Assembly (NCBI GenBank): GCA_021819345.1
Contig: JAKARG010000242.1
Coordinates: 1 to 5,367 of the forward strand
Direction of reading: 5' to 3'
Source of the DNA: Actinomycetes bacterium
GTDB taxonomy: Bacteria > Actinomycetota > Acidimicrobiia > Acidimicrobiales > Palsa-688
DNA length: 5,367 bases
Translations under genes and position numbers: made by a program
Part shown: piece by piece, positions 1 to 4,593 of the stretch
Numbering within the stretch: the first letter of the stretch is position 1
Layout of the letters: every line of letters starts with the position of its first letter
The notes under the pieces: model-generated
What the model was told of the DNA's origin: nothing
Databases searched by the model: none
What the model saw: only the letters and a program-made list of their open reading frames with translations

Positions 1-2
1 AC

Positions 3-938
3 CCGGACCGCGGAATTCCCGGCACCTGCATCGCGGGCTCGGAGCCGCGCCGCCGGGCGGGCCCCCACGGGGGCGGCGGGGCGGCCCGGGCGGGAGGCGG
101 AGGACCGCCCCCGCCCGGGTGGGCCCTCCCGCCCGGTTGGGGGCCACCGCCACCTGGGTGGAGTGGGCCGAGCGAGCCCGCGGGCGGAGGCCGGCCTGCT
201 CCCGCCGGCGGCTGGGCTCCTCCTGACCCGAGCCAGCTCCGACCCGGTCCACCGCCGGGTGGTCCCCGCCGGTGGGCCGCGCCGGGGGCAGCCCCTGGTG
301 CGATCTCCAGGTTCAGGGCTTGGCGAGCCGGCGGCTCCGCGGTGCGCCCCCGGCCCGCCGTACCCCCGCCCGCCGTACCCCCGCCCACCGGACCCCCGCC
401 TACCGTCGCAGGGACCGGTGCTCCGAGGTCCTCCGGGCAACCCGGCTCTGCGCCGACCGCCTCGGCCGGAGCGGCGCCCGTGGGTGCTCCGAACCCGCCC
501 GTGCCCTACGAGCCAGGCGCTGGCACGGGGCCCTCCAGCGCTGGTGGCGCAGACCGGCCGGGGCCAGCGACCCCTCCTGGGGCACCGGGCTCGCTGGCCG
601 GCGCTTCTCCTTGGAGCGCGCTCGACACAGAGCCGATCGTCTTCGCAGTACCTCCTCCACCTCCGCCTGACACTCCTCCTCTCGGCGGCCCTACCTCTGA
701 CGACACGCTCGTGGTCGACGGCACGGCCCCCCTGCCCCTGCCCCTGCCCCTGCCTCTGGCCCTCGGCGGAGACGGCCAGGAGGATCGGGCGACCCGAGAC
801 GACGACCTGGTTGCCTCGCCGCCCCCCGTCCCGGGTGGACGAGCAGCCTCGGGATCCGAAGGAGCATCCGCGGGGGTCTCGGCTCCCTGGCCGCCTCCGC
901 CCGGTCCCTGGAGTGGCCAGCGGGCGGGAGGGGGCTGA
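3..938 (+). CDS. Proline-rich, low-complexity protein, 3' part only
   Basis: The gene is open from the left edge and ends at TGA 936-938, giving 311 visible residues with no start in the window. I do not recognise a domain. Visible residues 34-53 hold three Pro-Gly-Trp motifs of the PPPPGW type common in disordered linkers of actinobacterial proteins. Residues 119-133 are three Pro-rich pentads (AVPPP, AVPPP, TGPPP), residues 243-252 are a Pro-Leu alternation, and short acidic patches follow (DGQED, RDDDL). There is no signal peptide or membrane segment in the visible part. All three forward frames are open here, so the frame is a judgement. This one gives a natural P/A/G/S/T/D mix, while the others give Arg-rich or Cys/Trp-containing strings. 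It also stops 7 bp before the convergent neighbour instead of running 270 bp into it. The missing N-terminus may carry a folded or membrane domain. A frameshift inside this GC-rich stretch cannot be excluded. Confidence 0.55.
   Translation, partial: PDRGIPGTCIAGSEPRRRAGPHGGGGAARAGGGGPPPPGWALPPGWGPPPPGWSGPSEPAGGGRPAPAGGWAPPDPSQLRPGPPPGGPRRWAAPGAAPGAISRFRAWRAGGSAVRPRPAVPPPAVPPPTGPPPTVAGTGAPRSSGQPGSAPTASAGAAPVGAPNPPVPYEPGAGTGPSSAGGADRPGPATPPGAPGSLAGASPWSALDTEPIVFAVPPPPPPDTPPLGGPTSDDTLVVDGTAPLPLPLPLPLALGGDGQEDRATRDDDLVASPPPVPGGRAASGSEGASAGVSAPWPPPPGPWSGQRAGGG
69..119 (+). other. G-rich tract with G-quadruplex motif and overlapping inverted repeat
   Basis: Positions 69-94 hold four G-runs (5, 4, 3 and 3 G) separated by loops of 4, 6 and 1 bases, which fits a G-quadruplex consensus on the + strand. 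The last two runs lie within the left arm (85-94, cccgggcggg) of a perfect 10-bp inverted repeat whose right arm is 110-119 (cccgcccggg), with a 15-base loop. The two structures would therefore exclude each other. The tract lies in the proline-rich reading frame, where it encodes Gly, Ala and Pro codons. Codon composition alone could explain it, so function is unproven. Confidence 0.35.
357..401 (+). repeat. 15-bp in-frame tandem repeat, 3 copies
   Basis: There are three consecutive 15-bp units in the proline-rich gene. The first two (357-371 and 372-386, gccgtacccccgccc) are identical and the third (387-401) is diverged. Each encodes a pentad ending in three prolines. The identity of the first two units, codon for codon, indicates a recent duplication rather than selection on the protein alone. 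Confidence 0.75.
729..758 (+). repeat. 6-bp in-frame tandem repeat (CCCCTG), 4 exact copies plus 1 variant
   Basis: The unit cccctg occurs four times exactly (729-752) followed by the variant cctctg (753-758). It encodes a five-fold Pro-Leu alternation. It is a simple-sequence tract that could slip during replication, but a six-base unit keeps the frame, so copy change would alter length without disrupting the protein. Confidence 0.8.
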
Positions 939-945
939 AGGAGCC

Positions 946-1920
946 TCAGGTGGCCTCGGTTGCCACCAGGATCACCCCCCTAGCGGCTGCCTCGGCCGCC
1001 ACCTCTGGCCCACCGAGGTCGTCGCCGATCGCCAGGGCGAGAGCCCGCCTGTCGCGCCTGGTGAAGATCTCCGCTGTCCTTGCGGCTCTCAGGACGTCGT
1101 CGCTGTGCAAGGTGTGCGACACCTCTGCCACCACCGTGATGCGCTCGGTCGAGCCAACCCGCCGGGCCTCCGCGACCAGGTCGCTGCGGCGGAGGCGCCG
1201 CAGCTCTTCCGGTGAGAGCGGAGACCTTCGCCCGAGGAGGTCGACCAGGTCGTCCAGCGCGCCGGGCGTGACGACCGCGATGCGTTCGGCGAGGTCCGAG
1301 ATGTAACGAGCCGGGTTCTCGACGATTCGTCGCTCGAGGTCGCTGCCCTTCAGGACGGCTACGTCCGTCTCGAGGCGATCGAAGCGGGCGTTGGTGTTCG
1401 CCATGTGCTCGCGCAGCATCGTCTCGGTCCGGAGCTGGGCCTCCGCCAGCGCGTCGACCCGAACGGTCAGCTCGTCCATCCGCTGCGCCAGCGCGTCCAC
1501 CCGCGCGGTCAGCATGTCGACGCGCTCGGTGAGGGCGTCCATCCGCTGGGTCAGCTCGTCCATCCGCTGCGCCAGCGCGTCCACCCGCGCGGTCAGCATG
1601 TCGACGCGCTCGGTGAGGGCGTCCATCCGCTGGGTCAGCTCGTCCATCCGCTGGGTCAGCGCGTCCACCCGCGCGGTCAGCACGTCGACACGCTCGGTGA
1701 GGGCGTCGACCCGGGCGGTCAGCGTGATCATCTGCTCGGCGAGCGCCTCCACCCGGTCGGTCAGGGAGACCATGTGCTCGGCAATGTCTCCGACCCGGTC
1801 CGTCAGCGCAGCCATTTGCTCGGGCAGGTCCACGAACTGGTCTCCGAGCAGGACGGCTCGCAGCTGGGCGCGCATGCCTGCGTCAGCCTCGAGCTGTCTG
1901 ATGATGTCGATCATCTCCAC
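946..1920 (-). CDS. Heptad-repeat coiled-coil protein with C-terminal PD-(D/E)XK-like domain
   Basis: This is a 324-residue protein of unknown function. A short N-terminal segment (residues 1-35, including IIRQLEADAG) is followed by a very regular coiled coil at about residues 36-190. It is built from heptads of the form L-T-x-R-V/M-D-x, with Leu and Val/Met in the core positions and Arg/Asp/Glu at the flanks. A linker then leads to a C-terminal domain (about 192-324) with the order Asp247, Glu266-Val-Ser268, then a helix and a final hydrophobic strand (GVILVA). That layout resembles the PD-(D/E)XK nuclease-like domain of coiled-coil proteins found in many bacteria and archaea, but Ser stands where the catalytic Lys would be. 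No signal peptide is seen. The open frame continues upstream to 2208, but that extension overlaps the nitroreductase start and encodes repeat sequence, so I chose GTG 1920 with AAAGG upstream. ATG 1914 is an alternative. Codon use looks native. Confidence 0.8.
   Translation of the reverse strand: MEMIDIIRQLEADAGMRAQLRAVLLGDQFVDLPEQMAALTDRVGDIAEHMVSLTDRVEALAEQMITLTARVDALTERVDVLTARVDALTQRMDELTQRMDALTERVDMLTARVDALAQRMDELTQRMDALTERVDMLTARVDALAQRMDELTVRVDALAEAQLRTETMLREHMANTNARFDRLETDVAVLKGSDLERRIVENPARYISDLAERIAVVTPGALDDLVDLLGRRSPLSPEELRRLRRSDLVAEARRVGSTERITVVAEVSHTLHSDDVLRAARTAEIFTRRDRRALALAIGDDLGGPEVAAEAAARGVILVATEAT
1465..1716 (-). repeat. 84-bp tandem repeat (four heptads), 3 copies
   Basis: Copies lie at 1465-1548, 1549-1632 and 1633-1716. 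The first two are identical over all 84 bases and the third differs at about nine positions. Each 84-bp unit is itself four 21-bp heptad units, so the repeat has two levels. It encodes the central part of the coiled coil, where the 28-residue block RMDELTQ-RMDALTE-RVDMLTA-RVDALAQ recurs. Exact identity at synonymous sites points to recent duplication or gene conversion. Copy number may vary among strains, and short-read assembly may miscount it. Confidence 0.92.
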
Positions 1921-1932
1921 GTGATCAGGATA

Positions 1933-1937
1933 CCTTT
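1933..1937 (-). promoter_or_regulatory. Likely ribosome binding site of the coiled-coil gene
   Basis: On the minus strand AAAGG lies 12 bases before GTG 1920 and 18 before ATG 1914, so it favours the GTG start. The GGAG next to ATG 1914 touches the start codon and is too close to serve as its own site. The spacing to GTG is longer than usual, so the assignment is moderate. Confidence 0.4.
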
Positions 1938-2043
1938 GGTGCGCCAACCCGGTCGGCGATATCTCCTCCGGCTCACGGCCCCGAGCAAGGGGCTCATGGT
2001 GCCGAGCAGAGAGGCACGACCTCGCCAGGGTGGGTCCCAGGCA

Positions 2044-2097
2044 TGTGCAGATGAGGAGCGGGGTGCAGGTGCGCAGCGGGGTGCAGATGAGCAGCGG
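2044..2097 (+). repeat. 18-bp tandem repeat, 3 copies, between divergent genes
   Basis: Units at 2044-2061, 2062-2079 and 2080-2097 share the pattern GTGCAG-(A/G)TG-(A/C)GN-AGCGG with a few differences. The array lies 76 bp upstream of the chosen nitroreductase start and could be in its leader or overlap the promoters. In the frame of the nitroreductase it would read as a hexapeptide repeat (VQMRSG, VQVRSG, VQMSSG), but family members normally begin at the ELDEVLRRR stretch, so I treat it as noncoding. Confidence 0.75.
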
Positions 2098-2163
2098 GGG
2101 CTCGGGGGGACGGTCCGCTTCGGCGACCGACCCTCGCCTGCCGTCGCGTGCGCTCGGCGCGCG

Positions 2164-2167
2164 AGGA
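2164..2167 (+). promoter_or_regulatory. Ribosome binding site of the nitroreductase gene
   Basis: AGGA at 2164-2167 is six bases before GTG 2174. This decides the start: it yields a protein whose first residues match the usual beginning of the family. The longer in-frame forms from GTG 2030 or GTG 2069 would add a repetitive, non-homologous leader. Confidence 0.6.
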
Positions 2168-2173
2168 TCGACT

Positions 2174-2782
2174 GTGGAGCTCGACGAGGTGTTGCGCCGG
2201 CGGCGCATGGTCCGTCGCTACACCGACGAGCCGGTCTCCCGGGCCGACCAGGAAGCGTTGGTGCAGGCCGCCCTGCGGGCGCCGTCGGCCGGATCGACCC
2301 AGGGCCTCCGGCTCCTCGTCCTGAGCGACGAAGTCGACAGGGCCCGGCTCTGGGAGGCCACGGCATGGGTGCCACCCGACTCGCAACGGGCGAGGCTCGG
2401 CGAGCACCTCCGGGCCGCACCGCTCGTGATCGTGCCCCTCTGCTCGGAGCAGGCCTATCGGGAGCGCTACGCCGAGGCGGACAAGGCGTGGCTTCCCGCC
2501 GCCGACCGCTGGAGCACCCCCTATTGGTACGTGGACGCGGCCTTCTCGTCGATGCTCATCTTGCTGAAGGCGGTGGACCTCGGCCTCGGAGCGGCGTTCC
2601 TCGCCTTCCCGCCCCGCTTCGTCCCCCGGTTCCGGGAGCGCTTCGGGGTGCCCGAAGAGCTCGAGCCGATCGGCCTGGTGCTCGTCGGCCACCGCCACCC
2701 CGAGCTCGGGCCATCCCGGCGCCCCGAGCACCGCCTCCCGGTGGAGGAGCTGGTCCACCGGGGGCGCTGGGGAGCCCGGTAG
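2174..2782 (+). CDS. Nitroreductase-family FMN-dependent oxidoreductase
   Basis: This is a 202-residue protein of the nitroreductase fold, whose members bind FMN as dimers and use NAD(P)H to reduce nitro compounds, quinones or other electrophiles in the cytoplasm. The N-terminal helix and Arg-rich FMN phosphate motif are seen at residues 3-16 (LDEVLRRRRMVRRY). The second FMN-contact segment is APSAGSTQG at 36-44. The central helix at 117-134 (YWYVDAAFSSMLILLKAV) is followed by the typical Gly-Leu-Gly turn (LGLGAAFLAF, 136-145). Near the C-terminus, GLVLVGHRHPE (167-177) matches the closing strand of the fold. Length is normal for a compact member. The gene stands alone: its neighbours are divergent and convergent, so context gives no substrate. 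The GTG start was chosen from the AGGA six bases upstream. The exact subfamily, including possible F420- or coenzyme-specific variants, cannot be told by eye. Confidence 0.87.
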   Translation: MELDEVLRRRRMVRRYTDEPVSRADQEALVQAALRAPSAGSTQGLRLLVLSDEVDRARLWEATAWVPPDSQRARLGEHLRAAPLVIVPLCSEQAYRERYAEADKAWLPAADRWSTPYWYVDAAFSSMLILLKAVDLGLGAAFLAFPPRFVPRFRERFGVPEELEPIGLVLVGHRHPELGPSRRPEHRLPVEELVHRGRWGAR

Positions 2783-2796
2783 CGGCGCCTCCGACC

Positions 2797-2812
2797 TCCG
2801 ACCCGGGTCGGA
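2797..2812. terminator. Perfect 16-bp palindrome in convergent gap, possible bidirectional terminator
   Basis: The sequence tccgacccgggtcgga is self-complementary and could fold into a GC-rich stem with a tight loop. It begins 15 bases after the nitroreductase stop and lies 38 bases past the decarboxylase stop on the other strand, so its place fits a shared terminator. A run of four T (2829-2832) follows on the + strand but 16 bases away, and there is no clear U-tract on the minus strand. It is therefore not a canonical intrinsic terminator. Confidence 0.4.
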
Positions 2813-2849
2813 AGGACCTGGCGTGGACTTTTCCCGAACCGCCTCGATC

Positions 2850-4454
2850 TCAGCGGAGCGTGCCGGGACCCTGCCGGTCGAGCAGCTGGGCACCGACGCG
2901 GGTCACCGTCGGGAGAACCCCCTCGACGTCCTCGTAGGTCGTGCGGTGGTTGACGAAGCAAGCTCGCAGGCAGGTCCTGCCGTCGACCCTCGCCGGAGCG
3001 AGGTAGACGTCGCCGTCGGACTGGAGCGCGCCGGCGAGAGCAAGGTGGTAGCGGTCGGCGTCGGCGTCTGTGACGCCAGTCGGAAGGTGCCGGAAGCAGA
3101 CCGTGGAGAGCTCCGGCTCCAGCACCAGCTCGAAGTCGGGATGTTCGCGTAGGAGCCCTGCCAGGTAGGCGGCCTGGGCCAGGTTCGCCTCGATGGCTGC
3201 GCGCAGCGCCGCTGCGCCATGGACCCTGAGGGCCAACCACACCTTCAGGCTTCGTAGCGGCCGGGAGTACTCGAGGGTCAGGTCGACGGCGTGGAGCTCG
3301 GCCTCCTCCCCGTGGGGCATGTAGGTCTCCTCGTGGGAGAAGGCCCGGCGAAGTGCGGCCACGTCCCGCACGAGCAACACGCTGCAGGGCTTCGGGACGT
3401 ACATCCACTTGTGGGCGTCGACAGTCGCCGAGTCGGCGCGCTCCAGCCCGGCGAAGAGGTGGCCCTTGGTCGAGGTTGCCGCCGCGGGCAGCCCGTAGGC
3501 ACCGTCGACATGGAGCCACACCCCTTCCTCGGCGCACACCTCGGCGAGGGAGGCGAGGTCGTCGACTGCGCCGGTCAAGGTGCTGCCGGCGTTGGCGACG
3601 ACCGCGACGGGGATGATGCCCTCGGCGCGGTCGCGGCGGATGGCGTCGGCTACTGCAGCCACCTCGACGCGGTGGCGGGTGTCGATCGGGACCGCCCTCA
3701 CGCCCGCGCCGCCGATGCCGAGCAGTTCGGCGGCGCGGCGCACCGAGTAGTGGACCTCATCGGAGCACACGAGCGACATCCGGCTGCCCGACGCTCCCTC
3801 CCGGCGGGCGCCCGGCAGGGCCTGCTCCCTGGCTGCGGCGAGAGCCGTGAGGTTGGAGATCATCCCGCCCGATGCCATGATCCCCCCGGTTGCCCCGAAG
3901 CCGACCAGCTCTGCCACCCAGCGGACTGCCTGGGCCTCGAGCAGGCCGGCCCCGCCTGCCTCGACGGCGACGTTGACGTCGTGGGATGCCATCAGCGCGT
4001 CGGCGAGCACGCCTACCTCTAGCCCCGAGGAGCCGACGTAGGCGAAAAAGCGCGGCCGGCTCTGTGCGATGCTCGCGTCGAGCACCCTGGCGGCGTGGTC
4101 GAGGACCGAAGCGGCGTCCTGTGGCCCTTCCGGCAGGGGACCCTCCAGGGACGCGCGCAGCTCGTCGGTGACCGGGGGCTGCCCGGCTCGGGGGTGGTCG
4201 AAGCTGCGCCAGGCAGCGAGGATCAGCCCGGCTGCGTGAGCGAGGACCGCCTCCCGGTCCTCGAGGGCCAGGGGGTCGCCTACGGGTGGTCGGGACGGCG
4301 CCTGGCCGGCGCCCACGGTCCCCGAGTCCTGATCGCCGGCCGACCCGTGATCACCGGCCGGACTGTGCTCGCCGGCCGACCCGTGCTCGCCGGCCGGACT
4401 GAGCGGGCGGCCGTGCGCGCTCCTGCTGGGCTCGGCCTTACCGTCCTCCGCCAT
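2850..4454 (-). CDS. PLP-dependent group II amino-acid decarboxylase
   Basis: This complete 534-residue protein belongs to the pyridoxal-phosphate decarboxylase family that includes aromatic-L-amino-acid and glutamate decarboxylases, which release CO2 from an amino acid to give an amine. The order of motifs is as expected: substrate-entry segment SRPRFFAYVGSSG (132-144), cofactor-binding ASGGMISNLTAL (194-205), ring-stacking His235 in SDEVHYS, Asp317 in HVDGAYG, and the Schiff-base lysine Lys349 in DAHKW. The C-terminal small domain runs from about 395 with EYSRP and ends with CLRACFVNHRTT (495-506). All expected catalytic residues are present, so it is probably active. The substrate is not readable from sequence. 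Residues 1-60 are an extra hydrophilic stretch, with four hexads at 19-42, longer than the family needs. The ATG start is well supported by GGGAGG at 4461-4466, six bases upstream. It is transcribed divergently from guaB3 and alone in its unit within the window. Confidence 0.92.
   Translation of the reverse strand: MAEDGKAEPSRSAHGRPLSPAGEHGSAGEHSPAGDHGSAGDQDSGTVGAGQAPSRPPVGDPLALEDREAVLAHAAGLILAAWRSFDHPRAGQPPVTDELRASLEGPLPEGPQDAASVLDHAARVLDASIAQSRPRFFAYVGSSGLEVGVLADALMASHDVNVAVEAGGAGLLEAQAVRWVAELVGFGATGGIMASGGMISNLTALAAAREQALPGARREGASGSRMSLVCSDEVHYSVRRAAELLGIGGAGVRAVPIDTRHRVEVAAVADAIRRDRAEGIIPVAVVANAGSTLTGAVDDLASLAEVCAEEGVWLHVDGAYGLPAAATSTKGHLFAGLERADSATVDAHKWMYVPKPCSVLLVRDVAALRRAFSHEETYMPHGEEAELHAVDLTLEYSRPLRSLKVWLALRVHGAAALRAAIEANLAQAAYLAGLLREHPDFELVLEPELSTVCFRHLPTGVTDADADRYHLALAGALQSDGDVYLAPARVDGRTCLRACFVNHRTTYEDVEGVLPTVTRVGAQLLDRQGPGTLR
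4329..4400 (-). repeat. 18-bp tandem repeat, 4 copies (two 36-bp pairs), in decarboxylase N-terminus
   Basis: Four 18-bp units encode the hexads SPAGEH, GSAGEH, SPAGDH and GSAGDQ (residues 19-42). Units alternate, so the array is better read as a 36-bp unit present twice with a few changes. Each unit contains a CGCCGGCC or CACCGGCC core. The array sits in a charged, Gly/Ala-rich leader before the catalytic fold, where length change should be tolerated. Confidence 0.85.
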
Positions 4455-4493
4455 CGCCGGCCTCCCGGGTCTTCGTACGGGACCAAACTACAC

Positions 4494-4506
4494 AGGTGGC
4501 TCACCT
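4494..4506. promoter_or_regulatory. Inverted repeat AGGTG-N3-CACCT, possible operator
   Basis: Perfect 5-bp arms around a 3-base centre lie in the 139-bp gap between the divergent decarboxylase and guaB3 starts, 40 bases upstream of the decarboxylase ATG. A TAGTTT that could serve as a -10 element for the decarboxylase is next to it on the minus strand (4490 to 4485), so a bound protein would overlap that promoter. A second perfect palindrome, cccgagctcggg, is at 4510-4521. The arms are short, so chance occurrence is possible. Confidence 0.3.
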
Positions 4507-4549
4507 TCCCCCGAGCTCGGGCGCAGGGGGTACCCGGTCCGACCACGAG

Positions 4550-4555
4550 TAGGAT
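4550..4555 (+). promoter_or_regulatory. Possible -10 element for guaB3 (TAGGAT)
   Basis: TAGGAT matches the TAnnnT form of actinobacterial -10 hexamers and lies 38 bases upstream of the GTG start, a reasonable distance for a short leader. No good -35 hexamer is seen about 17 bases before it, so this is a weak call. Confidence 0.25.
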
Positions 4556-4593
4556 CGGCTGATCGAGGGTCTCTAGGCGAGCAGGGAGAGAAC

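Larger units (their letters stand above)
1921..2173. other. Divergent intergenic region, 253 bp
   Basis: This region separates the divergently transcribed coiled-coil and nitroreductase genes and should hold both promoters. I found no convincing -35/-10 pair on either strand. It contains the 18-bp repeat at 2044-2097, a purine-rich GAGGAG at 2053-2058, and both ribosome binding sites at its ends. In-frame extensions of both neighbours read into it, but they do not look like protein from either family. Confidence 0.6.

Noticed and set aside
163..1215. Long forward open frame of 350 codons over the proline-rich region
   Set aside because: It overlaps the coiled-coil gene by 270 bp on the other strand, gives Arg/Pro/Leu-rich sequence without family features, and is open because stop codons are rare at this GC content.
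1465..1716. CRISPR-like array
   Set aside because: The copies are directly adjacent with no unique spacers, and they encode coiled-coil heptads.
2030..2173. N-terminal extension of the nitroreductase from GTG 2030 or GTG 2069
   Set aside because: It adds a repetitive leader not expected in the family, and AGGA with six-base spacing supports GTG 2174. GTG 2069 remains possible because AGGAG lies ten bases before it.
1921..2208. N-terminal extension of the coiled-coil protein up to 2208
   Set aside because: It overlaps the nitroreductase start and is made of intergenic repeat sequence (Leu-Ile-Cys-Thr strings). A ribosome binding site supports GTG 1920.
946..2782. Coiled-coil protein and nitroreductase as a two-gene defence or toxin-antitoxin system
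   Set aside because: They are divergent, 253 bp apart, and neither has a toxin, antitoxin or defence motif I can recognise.
1405..2937. Forward open frame of 510 codons with a His/Pro/Gly/Val-rich repeat
   Set aside because: The repeat is the antisense image of the heptad-coding repeat. The frame then runs through the nitroreductase in the wrong frame.
2521..3537. Minus-strand open frame of 338 codons overlapping the decarboxylase and nitroreductase
   Set aside because: It is an Arg/Gly-rich out-of-frame reading of two well-supported genes.
3291..4022. Forward open frame of 243 codons antisense to the decarboxylase
   Set aside because: The minus-strand frame here contains all PLP-decarboxylase motifs, and the forward reading has no recognisable family.
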